DNA of 42,492 nucleotides from Endomicrobiaceae bacterium. GTDB taxonomy: Bacteria > Elusimicrobiota > Endomicrobiia > Endomicrobiales > Endomicrobiaceae. The stretch covers positions 1 to 42,492 of the forward strand of contig JAQTSO010000012.1 of assembly GCA_028711215.1 (NCBI GenBank), written 5' to 3'. The first letter of the stretch is position 1. Every line of letters begins with the position of its first letter. Positions 9,649 through 18,359 of this stretch are shown here, piece after piece. The translations under genes and the position numbers were made by a program. The notes under the pieces are model-generated. The model was not told the DNA's origin. It worked only from the letters and a program-made list of their open reading frames with translations, and did no database searches.

Positions 9649-9679
9649 AATTGGCACTCAATGCCTAACTGTGCCAATT
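9649..9679 (-). repeat. Perfect inverted repeat overlapping the moxR -10 box (possible operator or leader hairpin)
   Basis: The arms AATTGGCAC (9649-9657) and GTGCCAATT (9671-9679) match over 9 of 9 bases around a 13-base spacer. The right arm runs into the -10 hexamer at 9677-9682, so the repeat covers the transcription start region. It could bind a dimeric regulator of the Bat operon or fold as the first hairpin of the mRNA. Confidence 0.5.
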
Positions 9680-9706
9680 ATACAAAAATTTCAATAAACA
9701 AATCAA
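9677..9706 (-). promoter_or_regulatory. Predicted sigma-70-type promoter of the moxR-bat operon
   Basis: Reading the minus strand, TTGATT (9701-9706) and a perfect TATAAT (9677-9682) are 18 bases apart. Transcription would start around 9670, about 50 bases ahead of the moxR ATG. Confidence 0.55.
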
Positions 9707-9735
9707 TGTTTTAATTAAATTTTGAAAAATCTTAG

Positions 9736-11313
9736 TTACTCTTTTGCATTTTTTTCAAAATTAGCCAGTGCTTGTTTATCTAATCTGACAGTATTTAGAA
9801 CAAGATATTGTTTTGCTTCCTGAAAGCTATTAAAAGTCTCTATAAATCTCGTTATTATATATTTATCCGCATGATGTAATAAAAAAGCTTTGTGATAATA
9901 TTTTTTTGCCAAATCTTTTTGACCTAAGGATTCATACGACATTGCCGTAAGCAACCATACCTGATCCCTTCTGTAAATCGGATTTATTTTAATAACATCA
10001 TCAAATTGTTTGATTGCATTATTAAACTCTTTATTTGCAACATATGCGACTGCCATGTTATATGCTGTTCTGACATTTTGTGAATTTTTTGAAACCGCAT
10101 CTTGATATAGTGTATATTGGTTACTGTAGACCTTTGCTCTTTGATATGATATCAAAGCATAAATTGAAAACAAAATAATAACAAAAACATATATTATTTT
10201 TGGGTTACCAATCTTTAGCAACTTAACAATAACATATCCGAAAATCATAGATATCCCAAGCATTGGCAGATACATATATCTGTCTGCAATCGTATTGACA
10301 AGCGGTATTATATTACTTACCGGCAAATATACGATTATTGTAAAAAATAATGTAAATTTAAAATATCTATTTTTTATTTTAAATCCCAAAAAAACAGAAA
10401 TTAAAAATAAAATTAAAAATATTACAAAACTTGATATCAAATTAGAATAATTTACAAAATAGTCAACAGATAAGTTTACCGGATAAACAATATGCATGAA
10501 ATTATAATACAATGATGAAAATATTATATTTATATATGTAACAAAGCTATTTAACGGCATGATATTATTTTCAATGCTGGGATATATCAGATTATACAGC
10601 GGAACAGGAAATCTTTCTATCCAGAAAAAAAACAGAAATATTGCCGTAACAAAAACTGTTGTTACAAACAAATATTTTATTCTATTTTCTTTATAGAAAA
10701 ATGCAATATATGATAATAATATAAGAGGAATAACTACAGCATTTTCTTTTGAAAACAATGCACATATGAACGTAAAAAACATAAATACTATTATTAATTT
10801 TTTCTTATTTTCTTTTATATTTTTAAATAAATTCGTAAGATTTAAAAATATCAGTGTAAAAAAAACAAATAATAAATCTGCTCTGAAACTGGCAATATTG
10901 ACAACTTCACTTTGTATAGGATGGATTGAAAAAAACAATGCGGATATTAACCCCATCATTCTATCTTTTGTCAAATTAAAAACAAATAAAAACAATAATA
11001 CTGCATTGAAACTGTGTAAAATTAAATTTATCAAATGATAACCGAACGGGTTTTGTCCGAAAATAAAAAAATCAGCCATTAAGGAAATAACTGATATTGG
11101 TCTTGCACCACATACTATAGGAAGCACATCAAAAAGATTTCTGGGATTGGCAACTTTGAAGAAATTATCAATATTTTGAATAAATGAATTATCGATTATT
11201 AAACGAAAATCATCTAAGACAAATGAATTATTAAGCGAATTTATTCTTATTACAAACGAAACTGTAAATAAAAAAAATAAAATGAAAAGATTTGCATGTT
11301 TTTTCAAAAGCAA
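9736..11313 (-). CDS. GT-C-type membrane glycosyltransferase with C-terminal TPR repeats
   Basis: The 525-residue protein has an N-terminal helix, then a luminal/periplasmic DD motif (FVLDDFRLI, about residues 32-40), as in GT-C enzymes that use polyprenyl-linked sugars. About ten further helices follow. The block GYHLINLILHSFNAVLLFLFVFNL and the SIHPIQSEVVNIASFRADLL stretch are characteristic of the TMTC/PMT-like group. The last 110 residues hold TPR units (QNVRTAYNMAVAYVANKEFNNAIKQF). It starts 2 bases after the upstream TPR gene, probably at TTG 11313; TTG 11307 is possible. Its place at the end of the pilus operon suggests it may glycosylate pilins or a surface protein, but no acceptor is shown. 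Confidence 0.75.
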   Translation of the reverse strand: MLLKKHANLFILFFLFTVSFVIRINSLNNSFVLDDFRLIIDNSFIQNIDNFFKVANPRNLFDVLPIVCGARPISVISLMADFFIFGQNPFGYHLINLILHSFNAVLLFLFVFNLTKDRMMGLISALFFSIHPIQSEVVNIASFRADLLFVFFTLIFLNLTNLFKNIKENKKKLIIVFMFFTFICALFSKENAVVIPLILLSYIAFFYKENRIKYLFVTTVFVTAIFLFFFWIERFPVPLYNLIYPSIENNIMPLNSFVTYINIIFSSLYYNFMHIVYPVNLSVDYFVNYSNLISSFVIFLILFLISVFLGFKIKNRYFKFTLFFTIIVYLPVSNIIPLVNTIADRYMYLPMLGISMIFGYVIVKLLKIGNPKIIYVFVIILFSIYALISYQRAKVYSNQYTLYQDAVSKNSQNVRTAYNMAVAYVANKEFNNAIKQFDDVIKINPIYRRDQVWLLTAMSYESLGQKDLAKKYYHKAFLLHHADKYIITRFIETFNSFQEAKQYLVLNTVRLDKQALANFEKNAKE

Positions 11314-11315
11314 AA

Positions 11316-12128
11316 CTACATCAACTCCATATTAATTTGTTCCATTAATGTTATAAGTCTTATATTATCCGGTTGCAAACTAAACCCAAGTTCCACATAA
11401 TCTTTTGCTTTGCCAAATCTTCCTTTTTTCATATTTTTCATAGCTTCTTTGTAATACATATTTACTCTTTTAATACTCGTTTCTTGAAGTGCATAATATC
11501 TGCCCATACCGACAAAAACCTGAAACTTCGGATGTTTTTGTGCTAATTTATATATTAAATTACTTGCTTTTTTAAATTTTTCATTTTTAAAATAATCAAT
11601 AGATTCAAGAAAATTTTTCCTGTCTTGTTCATTTTCTAAACTTGCCATAACAATATTACATTCTGTGGAAAGTCTGGCAAAAGCAAGACTGTCTTTAGCA
11701 CTGGGGATAAGTTTTGATATTTTGTCATTAAACAAAAATCCTTCGTAATAATTACCTTCTTTTACAGTTCTCCTTAACTCTATCAGATAATCATTAACTA
11801 TTGCTTTTTTAAAAACAACAATTTTTTCATTTAACATCAATATTTTATTTTTCAATTCACCGGCTTTTGTATCATTAGGAGAGCTATTCAATATTTCATC
11901 AACATACTTTTCCGCTTTATCAAAATCGCCGTCAATATAATTTTTTCTTGCTTTAATAATAATTTTTGCATTTTTATCGGCAATTGCTTCCGCACTGAGA
12001 ATAACTGCATCATTCTCATTTTTCATTTCTTCCTGCCATTGTTCTTGACTTCTTATATCAGCAACGGATAGACCTGACGCAATTAACAAGAAAAGTGTCA
12101 CCAAACTAATTATTTTTTTTGTTATCAT
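11316..12128 (-). CDS. Secreted TPR-like protein in the pilus operon
   Basis: The protein is 270 residues with a signal peptide (IISLVTLFLLIASGLSVA). Helical pairs resembling degenerate TPRs follow, for example IIIKARKNYIDGDFDKAEKY at about 56-75 and MYYKEAMKNMKKGRFGKAKDY near 225-245. It is likely periplasmic. It is 2 bases from the response regulator gene upstream and 2 from the glycosyltransferase downstream. It might act as a pilotin or assembly scaffold for the secretin, in the manner of PilF/Tgl, which are also TPR proteins; here there is no lipobox, so this is a loose analogy. Confidence 0.7.
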   Translation of the reverse strand: MITKKIISLVTLFLLIASGLSVADIRSQEQWQEEMKNENDAVILSAEAIADKNAKIIIKARKNYIDGDFDKAEKYVDEILNSSPNDTKAGELKNKILMLNEKIVVFKKAIVNDYLIELRRTVKEGNYYEGFLFNDKISKLIPSAKDSLAFARLSTECNIVMASLENEQDRKNFLESIDYFKNEKFKKASNLIYKLAQKHPKFQVFVGMGRYYALQETSIKRVNMYYKEAMKNMKKGRFGKAKDYVELGFSLQPDNIRLITLMEQINMELM

Positions 12129-12130
12129 TA

Positions 12131-12700
12131 TTAACCTCTTTTAAATATTTTTATATTTTTCAATTTTTCAAAAAATTTAAAAATCTGCTTTTTATTCGTT
12201 TTTAATAATTCATTGTTTGGTAAAACTATCATGTTTACTTTTGAATCATCAACTAAAAATTCCGCATTGTTAATATCTGCAACCATTTTTTGCAAATTAC
12301 CTCTGCCATCAATAAGTTTATCTCTCTCATCCAGCATTGTCACTATAGTTTTTAACAAAGATTCTATATCTAAAGGTTTTACAACATAATCATATGCTCC
12401 GATTTTTATTGATTCAATGGCAATTTCAATAGAACTGCTGCCGGTTATAACAATAGGAACTACGTCATTTAAAATATTCTTTATGCTTCTGATTAAAGAT
12501 ATACCGTTTATATCCGGCAGACCATAATCTACCACTAAAATATCATAATTTTCTTCTTTTGCTAAATTTTCAGCCTCAGCACCGCTACCGACAGATGATA
12601 CCTTAAGAAAATTAGTCTCCAAAGCCGATTGCAATGAAATTCTTTCCACTTCATCATCTTCAACGATTAAAACTTTTGCATTTATAATATTATCAACCAT
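12131..12700 (-). CDS. Response regulator (receiver domain plus short uncharacterised tail)
   Basis: Residues 8-122 form a CheY-like receiver with all key residues: acidic pocket D15/D16, phospho-acceptor D58 in VVDYGLPDINGI, T86 in ITGSSS and K108 in YVVKPLD. The remaining 67 residues are not a DNA-binding domain I recognise; they are lysine-rich and end in LKNIKIFKRG. Output is therefore probably by protein contact, as with PilG/PilH-type or FrzS-type regulators. It lies 12 bases after the secretin gene. The cognate histidine kinase is not in the window. Confidence 0.88.
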   Translation of the reverse strand: MVDNIINAKVLIVEDDEVERISLQSALETNFLKVSSVGSGAEAENLAKEENYDILVVDYGLPDINGISLIRSIKNILNDVVPIVITGSSSIEIAIESIKIGAYDYVVKPLDIESLLKTIVTMLDERDKLIDGRGNLQKMVADINNAEFLVDDSKVNMIVLPNNELLKTNKKQIFKFFEKLKNIKIFKRG

Positions 12701-12712
12701 CTTATTATATCC

Positions 12713-13987
12713 TTAGTTTACAATTTTAGCCGTTATGAAAATAGTAAGTTCATATCTGGTTTTATTATGTTCTACGCCTTTAAATAAATATCCGAATAAA
12801 GGGATATCGCCTAATAAAGGAACTTTTTTAGTCGTTCCATCTTCGGTTTCTCTTATGAGTCCGCCGATTGCTGCGGTTTCTCCGCTTCTCAACATAAGTG
12901 TTGTTGTTGTTTTGCTTGTATTAACAACCGGTGTTCCGTCAGTACCGCCAACCATTTCACCTGTTCTAAAACTTTGTTCAGGCGAAACCTGAAGAACTAT
13001 TGAACCGTCTCTGTTTATTTGTGGTTTAACTCTTAATTTAATACCAACTTGCTTAAATGCAGTTGTTCCTGTTACATCCCCGGTAGAAGACGACGTTGTT
13101 TTACTTTCCAGATATGGTACTTCTTCAACTATATCTATACTTGCTTCCTGATTATTTAGAACTAATAATTTTGGATTTGTTAAAATTTTAGCAGTTTTAT
13201 CTTGAACACCGGCCTCTATAATTGCATCAATATTCCAGTCTCCCTGCAATATTGAAACACCAACCTGTCCAAAACTATTTTTTAATCCAAGAGGTGCACC
13301 GACAGAAGTTCCCGGAGTTACATATGAAAAATTCGGATTGCCTGTTATAGGATTTGTATTACCGCTGCCGGTTCTGTAAAGTTCATTAATTTTAGTTCCT
13401 ATTGAAAAACCTGTCGAAAGATTTACATCAACTATTTTTGCCTCAAGCATAACTTGTTGTGTCGGAATATCTAGAGATCTGATTAATCCTTCCATTTTAT
13501 CAATACTGTCTGCCAAATCGGTAATAATGATTGAGTTCGTTCTCACATCAGATACTATTTTACCGCCGGTAGACAGTCTTGTTTCCAATATTTTTTCCAA
13601 ATCTCCCGACTTTGCATAATTACAAAAGATTACTCTGGATACCGTTATATGATTTTTATCATCTTTACTTTTAATAACATAAATATTCGCATCTCCCTGC
13701 TTTACGTAATACAAGTCATACGTATCAAGAAGAGCATTCAGTGCTTCTTCGGCTGTAACATCCTTCAATGATAACATTATTTTTTTACTGTATAATGTAG
13801 TGTCTGAAATTAATTTCATTCCCGTTTTCATACTGAGGACATTCAACACCGTATACAATGTCGTCCCCTGAAAATCAATAGAAATTAATGAGCTTGACGT
13901 AACTTCATTATATTTTTCTCCAAACGAAGCCACAGGATTAAATAACAAAGTAATAAACAAAATTAAGGCAACCAATTGTTTTTTCAT
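12713..13987 (-). CDS. pilQ: Short PilQ/GspD-type secretin
   Basis: At 424 residues this is short for a secretin. After the signal peptide come one N0/STN-like domain (about 30-105: DFQGTTLYTVLNVLSMKTGM, then EEALNALLDTYDLYYV) and one N1/KH-like domain (about 118-175, NSIIITDLADSIDKMEGLI). The secretin core runs to the C terminus, with the conserved end VPLLGDIPLFGYLF and LTIFITAKIV. The AMIN domains of classical PilQ are missing. It should form the outer-membrane pore for the pilus. A GGAG site precedes the ATG. Confidence 0.9.
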   Translation of the reverse strand: MKKQLVALILFITLLFNPVASFGEKYNEVTSSSLISIDFQGTTLYTVLNVLSMKTGMKLISDTTLYSKKIMLSLKDVTAEEALNALLDTYDLYYVKQGDANIYVIKSKDDKNHITVSRVIFCNYAKSGDLEKILETRLSTGGKIVSDVRTNSIIITDLADSIDKMEGLIRSLDIPTQQVMLEAKIVDVNLSTGFSIGTKINELYRTGSGNTNPITGNPNFSYVTPGTSVGAPLGLKNSFGQVGVSILQGDWNIDAIIEAGVQDKTAKILTNPKLLVLNNQEASIDIVEEVPYLESKTTSSSTGDVTGTTAFKQVGIKLRVKPQINRDGSIVLQVSPEQSFRTGEMVGGTDGTPVVNTSKTTTTLMLRSGETAAIGGLIRETEDGTTKKVPLLGDIPLFGYLFKGVEHNKTRYELTIFITAKIVN

Positions 13988-13997
13988 TTTATCTCCT

Positions 13998-14924
13998 CTA
14001 ATTTAACATTTTTATTTTATACGTTTTTCCGGAATATTCAACTTCTATTGAACTAGTATTTATTTTTTTTATTTTCACGCTCTTTTTGTAGAGACTCCCG
14101 ACATGATATAAATTACCTTCAATTATAGCAACGGGATTTTGTTCATCATATAATATACCGTCAAGCGAAAACTTTGGCAATGTTACTACATCTTGGACAA
14201 CTTTTTGTTTTACAACAACCTTTTGTTTTACAACATTTTTTTCTACGGATTTAACGAATGGATTTCTTGGCGTCGGCAATAAATCTTTTAATGTCGGCAT
14301 ATATCCTATATCCACAGATGCAATAACATTGTTAGCAACTTCATAAAACAATCCTTTCTTTAAAATATCATTAATGTTTTGCGTCTGTCTGCCTAAGAAA
14401 TAATCATTGAGAGCCGGAGAATGTAAAACAGGGCTACATTCAAAAACAACATTATTGTTAGAATATTCCAATTTAGATATTATCGAAAACTTTTCAATAT
14501 CAAATAAAACCCTGTAAATTTTGTCATATGTTATATCAAAACTAAATTCTAAAACGATATTAGCATTATTATCTTGCAAGTTTTTTATTGATTCTTTAAA
14601 TTCTGTAACATTATATTGTTTCAAAATGCTTATAACTTTTGATTTATAATTGTTAATAATTTCATCATTTGAAACAATAAAATCCTTGTAGCCGGATACT
14701 ATTTCTTTTATCTTTGGTTCTTGTTCCGCCACTTTTAATTTTGTCTCTTCAAAATTATCAAGTTGCTTGTCAATACTTTCCAGTCTGTCAACAACTACTT
14801 CTTTTTCATTAAAAATTAAAGTATATTTTTTAAACTGTAATTCATAGACATATGCCATTGCCAGCAAAAGAATAAGACATGCCCCTATAGATTTGATATC
14901 TTTTACAGACAAATTTAATATCAT
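13998..14924 (-). CDS. PilO-like alignment protein with a fused C-terminal PilP/GspC-like domain
   Basis: The N-terminal half has a short cytoplasmic segment, one helix (CLILLLAMAYVYELQF, about residues 13-28), a coiled coil (about 35-75) and an alpha/beta PilO-type domain. A linker with a basic duplicated KQKVVVKQKVVQDVV stretch leads to a C-terminal beta domain of about 60 residues (from FSLDGILYDEQNPVAII to the end) that resembles the HR/PilP domain contacting secretin N0. No separate pilP gene exists nearby, which supports a fusion. The start overlaps pilN by 4 bases. Confidence 0.7.
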   Translation of the reverse strand: MILNLSVKDIKSIGACLILLLAMAYVYELQFKKYTLIFNEKEVVVDRLESIDKQLDNFEETKLKVAEQEPKIKEIVSGYKDFIVSNDEIINNYKSKVISILKQYNVTEFKESIKNLQDNNANIVLEFSFDITYDKIYRVLFDIEKFSIISKLEYSNNNVVFECSPVLHSPALNDYFLGRQTQNINDILKKGLFYEVANNVIASVDIGYMPTLKDLLPTPRNPFVKSVEKNVVKQKVVVKQKVVQDVVTLPKFSLDGILYDEQNPVAIIEGNLYHVGSLYKKSVKIKKINTSSIEVEYSGKTYKIKMLN

Positions 14925-15508
14925 AACCTCTTCCTCGAATATATTGGTATTTGAACTTCAAGTGTTTCAAAACCACGTTTTTTCTTATCTATTTCCGTAA
15001 TCCAAGATAAAATTTTAATACCTTCATTATTAATGAAAAATGTTTTATCGAACGATGTTTTTAATTCGGTTGTATAATCATGGAAACTTTTAAGTTTACT
15101 CATTATCTCTTGTGGAACATTCATTGTAACATTCATATTATCACCTGACATGGAGATCGCAGATACTATCGCTTCATTCGGTAAACGGTTAGCAAATTCT
15201 TTAAGAATTAATCCGTATTTTGTGGAATTTAAAAGTTCCTCTGAAACAGACAAAAGCTCAAAGTTATACTCTTCCCACAATTTTTCCATCTGTAAAACCT
15301 CGGGACTTCTTTTATTATCAATTGTATTTATTAAATTTGTAATACTGGATTCCAACGTGTTGGTATTGATTTTTTTGTACAGGGTATATCCTATCAATAA
15401 GATTATTGTTACCCCTATCAGTACCGTAATACCGTTGACAACTTTGAAAAATTTAAATTTTATTTGATTGCCTTTAATTATCTCTGTTGCTAAATTTACT
15501 TTGTACAT
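14921..15508 (-). CDS. pilN: PilN-like inner-membrane protein
   Basis: The first residues MYKVNLATEI match the conserved PilN tail (xxINLxP) that docks into the PilM groove. One membrane helix follows (about residues 26-44, VNGITVLIGVTIILLIGYT), then a coiled coil and a small periplasmic ferredoxin-like domain (residues 100-190) containing LPNEAIVSAISMSGDNMNV. At 195 residues the length fits PilN. The gene overlaps the pilM stop by one base (TAATG). Confidence 0.85.
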   Translation of the reverse strand: MYKVNLATEIIKGNQIKFKFFKVVNGITVLIGVTIILLIGYTLYKKINTNTLESSITNLINTIDNKRSPEVLQMEKLWEEYNFELLSVSEELLNSTKYGLILKEFANRLPNEAIVSAISMSGDNMNVTMNVPQEIMSKLKSFHDYTTELKTSFDKTFFINNEGIKILSWITEIDKKKRGFETLEVQIPIYSRKRL

Positions 15509-16539
15509 TATCCGTTATCCTTTTCTAAAGCTAACCCTAAAGCTACAGGCATAAAATAACCATATTCTTTTTTTACCAAACCATGCACTTCATTATTTTC
15601 AAAAGGATTCCACTTTTCAGTAGGAATCCCTAATGTATCTTTTATAAAAACATCAAGCCCTTTAACAACAGAGCCGCCGCCTGTTAAAACAATTCTGTCA
15701 ACGGAAACTATTGCCTGACGTGTAATACAATATTCTATAGTCCTAAACACCGTTTCCAAAAGGTTAGCTGAACTTTTTTTAAAAACACCTTTCATACTTA
15801 ATCCGACTTTATCCCATAAATCATCATTTCTTTTCAAATATTCCGCTAAATCGTCCGATATAGGTATTTTTTTGGAACGTTCTGCAAGATCCTGAGGTAT
15901 TGCATACAAACTGGCTATTTCTTTTGTCATATCTGAGCCGCCGAAAGAAATGTCTTTCATAAAAACTATTTCTTTTTTATGCAAAACGACCATATTTGTA
16001 AACACATCTCCGATATTAACAAGAATTATTGTTTCTTCTGATTTATAATCAGGTCCTAATAAATTAAAAGCATTTGTTAACGCTATTGAATCTGTTGATA
16101 CCCCAACCAATCGGGAATTTGTGATTTCATTTGTAATTTGAATTCTTTCGTTGATTCTTTTCTTTGGCGTAGCGATAAATAATATATTATTTTCTTTATC
16201 TGAAATTTCTTTTGTTACAAGATATGATTTAAACATCTTATTTAAATCTTCCTGAACAGTCTGTTCAATATTTGTCATAACGGCACTGTCCATATCTTTT
16301 TGTTTTATTGATTTTGGCAGGACTATATTTCGCGAAATTGTATCAACACTGTTAACTGAAATATAATAATTCTCTTTAATCTTTAACTCATTTAAAATAT
16401 CGGTTACAGATTTACTCTGATCATCTACGGTATTTTTGACAGATTTCATCGCACACAAAATAGACAACGGCGAATCATTTTCATGCCCCACAAACTTACA
16501 AACTTTAATATATTTTGAACCTAAATCAATACCGAACAC
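15508..16539 (-). CDS. pilM: PilM-like actin-fold ATPase
   Basis: The protein is 343 residues from a GTG start and begins FGIDLGSKYIKVCKF, the phosphate-1 loop of FtsA-like PilM. IILVNIGDVFTNMVVL forms phosphate-2 and IVLTGGGSVVKGLDVFI the adenosine motif. PilM is the cytoplasmic ring that binds PilN and helps organise PilB. A TTG at 16566 would add nine residues not seen in the family, and the GGAGG at 16547-16551 is correctly placed for GTG 16539, so I chose the latter. It is the first gene of the second pilus block. Confidence 0.9.
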   Translation of the reverse strand: MFGIDLGSKYIKVCKFVGHENDSPLSILCAMKSVKNTVDDQSKSVTDILNELKIKENYYISVNSVDTISRNIVLPKSIKQKDMDSAVMTNIEQTVQEDLNKMFKSYLVTKEISDKENNILFIATPKKRINERIQITNEITNSRLVGVSTDSIALTNAFNLLGPDYKSEETIILVNIGDVFTNMVVLHKKEIVFMKDISFGGSDMTKEIASLYAIPQDLAERSKKIPISDDLAEYLKRNDDLWDKVGLSMKGVFKKSSANLLETVFRTIEYCITRQAIVSVDRIVLTGGGSVVKGLDVFIKDTLGIPTEKWNPFENNEVHGLVKKEYGYFMPVALGLALEKDNG

Positions 16540-16546
16540 TCTGATA

Positions 16547-16551
16547 CCTCC
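16547..16551 (-). promoter_or_regulatory. Ribosome-binding site that fixes the pilM start
   Basis: GGAGG on the minus strand lies 7 bases before the GTG at 16539-16537. It sits inside the longer frame that opens at TTG 16566, arguing against that start. Confidence 0.75.
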
Positions 16552-16589
16552 GTACCACCTGCACAAAACAAAAAGTTCAATGCTACGTG

Positions 16590-16595
16590 ATTATA
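16590..16595 (-). promoter_or_regulatory. Possible -10 box for the pilM operon
   Basis: A perfect TATAAT lies about 50 bases before the pilM GTG, within the 140-base gap between pilX-like and pilM genes. I see no good -35 at 16-18 bases, so the promoter may need an activator or not be real. Confidence 0.35.
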
Positions 16596-16679
16596 CAATA
16601 TTTCCACTTTTTTGAATACAACAAAATATTTTTCTTATAAAGATTAACTAAAACATGTTTATTCTATCAAATCTTAACT

Positions 16680-17261
16680 CTACTGAATAGTCCCATTATC
16701 ATTTTGTATAAGTTTATGTTCTCTCCATGCGGCGAAACGTTTTCTAAAATAATTATCCGGCGTTATACTGGATACATAAAAGTAATATGATACCGTAGAA
16801 TATATAACATCGGAATTGACTGTAACTGAGGATACTCCCATTATTCTGTAATACTGAACCACCGTGGTTGTTGAAAAATCCACATATAGTGCATTAGGCG
16901 GAACCGGCGCCCTTCGTACCTCAACTTTTGCAAATACTACCGGGAAAGTCGGGGTTGTATCATATCCGCTTGCCACCGCAGCATTGACCGCACTCGACCC
17001 TGACACCCAATCACCTGAAGCTGGCACTGCCGCATCAACATAATTTATGGTTAAATGGTCAGGACATGTCACATTAATATATCCTCTCATCATTTCAACT
17101 ATGCCGTCAGCAGCATAAAAAGTTCTGACTTTTGCCACATCCGTTGCTACTAATGCATTTTGAGCTACAAACATTTCAAGAGATATAAATCCTATTATCG
17201 TCAATATAAACATTGATATCACAGTAACAATAAGAATTGCACCATTATTATTTTTTATCAT
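16680..17261 (-). CDS. PilX/GspK-like minor pilin
   Basis: The 193-residue protein starts MIKNNNGAILIVTVISMFIL: a short basic leader, a prepilin-type glycine and then a hydrophobic helix that lacks the usual glutamate at +5, as in PilX and GspK. FYAADGIVEMMRGYI matches the PilX N-terminal domain. The rest is a beta-rich head with few conserved features. It overlaps the pilW-like gene by 4 bases and ends the first pilus block. Such proteins sit at the pilus tip with PilV/PilW. Confidence 0.78.
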   Translation of the reverse strand: MIKNNNGAILIVTVISMFILTIIGFISLEMFVAQNALVATDVAKVRTFYAADGIVEMMRGYINVTCPDHLTINYVDAAVPASGDWVSGSSAVNAAVASGYDTTPTFPVVFAKVEVRRAPVPPNALYVDFSTTTVVQYYRIMGVSSVTVNSDVIYSTVSYYFYVSSITPDNYFRKRFAAWREHKLIQNDNGTIQ

Positions 17262-17941
17262 GACGGTAACCCGTATCCTCTTGCAATAAGATGAAATAAT
17301 CTTGTATATCTATATACTTCGCCGGTTGCCAAAGTGTCATCAAAATCTAGCCCTATTTTTACTAATGTAAACCTGTTAACACCGGCATATACATTGGAAG
17401 GTATATAGTAATATGCTACTTTTAAATTTGTTAATATTTGTTCTTCACTTATCAGTGCATGTCCTGAAATATTAAAGTCTGAGTCCGTATAATATATTCG
17501 AAGTAAAAGTTCATGGGTGCCTTCTTTTGTTGTCTCTCTCGGATTTGGTATTTGATCACAATAATATGTTTCATCTTTATAAAATCTTCCGGTTTTAACC
17601 GGGGCAGTACTATCTTTAACAACATATCTGTCAACAACATATCTGTTTCTTATTGTTCCGGTTCCTGAGTCCCAGTAAAGTTCCTGTCTGCCGAAATCCA
17701 AAGAGGTTGCCTGTGATGATGCTGCACTTGGTAAGATATTAATATAACATGCATTTTTAATCGATCTTCTCAGATAAGTTTCACAAACTCTGATATCGCT
17801 TGTTTCTTTTGAAACTCCAAAAAGAGTTTTATAAGCCTCATATGAAGCCAGTGTCATAATGTATAAAAAATATACAATTATTCCTGCCAGAATTACTGAA
17901 ACTAAAACTTCTATAAGTGTAAATCCTTTTTTATTTTCCAT
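17258..17941 (-). CDS. PilW-like minor pilin
   Basis: A class III signal is plain: MENKKG followed by FTLIEVLVSVILAG, with glutamate at +5, to be cut by a prepilin peptidase encoded elsewhere. The head of the 227-residue protein includes the RVCETYLRRSIKNACYI stretch typical of PilW/GspJ proteins and two or three cysteines that may form a disulfide. It overlaps its upstream neighbour by 11 bases (ATGG...TAA). It is probably part of the tip complex that primes pilus assembly. Confidence 0.85.
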   Translation of the reverse strand: MENKKGFTLIEVLVSVILAGIIVYFLYIMTLASYEAYKTLFGVSKETSDIRVCETYLRRSIKNACYINILPSAASSQATSLDFGRQELYWDSGTGTIRNRYVVDRYVVKDSTAPVKTGRFYKDETYYCDQIPNPRETTKEGTHELLLRIYYTDSDFNISGHALISEEQILTNLKVAYYYIPSNVYAGVNRFTLVKIGLDFDDTLATGEVYRYTRLFHLIARGYGLPS

Positions 17942-18359
17942 ATGGCACCGTTATATGAGTTTTTATTGATATTTTATGTCTGTTATTTATTCCAAGTTCC
18001 GTTCCGTCAGGATTTTTTAACGGCCATGTTGCCAATACATCTATTTGATGACAATAACTGGATCCTCCCAATGTTGTATCTATACCAACAACTCTTTTTA
18101 TTTCCACCGTTTTACTGGAAGGGGTTGATACATAGTATAACTCATTGGCTGTTATAACCGGAGAATCTTGATGTATTTTATATTTCATTTCTTCAACCAT
18201 TGATTGCACTTTATTTAAAACAATATTGTAGTCAATAGATTCAGTCTGATATTTCCAAGCTGCCGTAAAAAACCCCAATCCATAAACCATAACCATAATT
18301 GTTATTACTATTGACACCAATATTTCTAATAAAGTTAATCCTGCTTCTTTATAGCCCAT
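17931..18359 (-). CDS. PilV/GspI-like minor pilin
   Basis: The start at ATG 18359 gives MGYKEAG followed by LTLLEILVSIVI, a normal class III signal with glutamate at +5. An open frame extends upstream to 18410, but that would put 17 unrelated residues in front of the leader. The 142-residue length and the AWKYQTESIDYNIVLNKV segment fit PilV/GspI. The gene overlaps the preceding pilin gene by 11 bases. Confidence 0.83.
   Translation of the reverse strand: MGYKEAGLTLLEILVSIVITIMVMVYGLGFFTAAWKYQTESIDYNIVLNKVQSMVEEMKYKIHQDSPVITANELYYVSTPSSKTVEIKRVVGIDTTLGGSSYCHQIDVLATWPLKNPDGTELGINNRHKISIKTHITVPYGK

Noticed and set aside
9620-9661. Extended start for MoxR
   Set aside because: It would encode through the inverted repeat at the promoter, and the ATG at 9619 has a good ribosome site.
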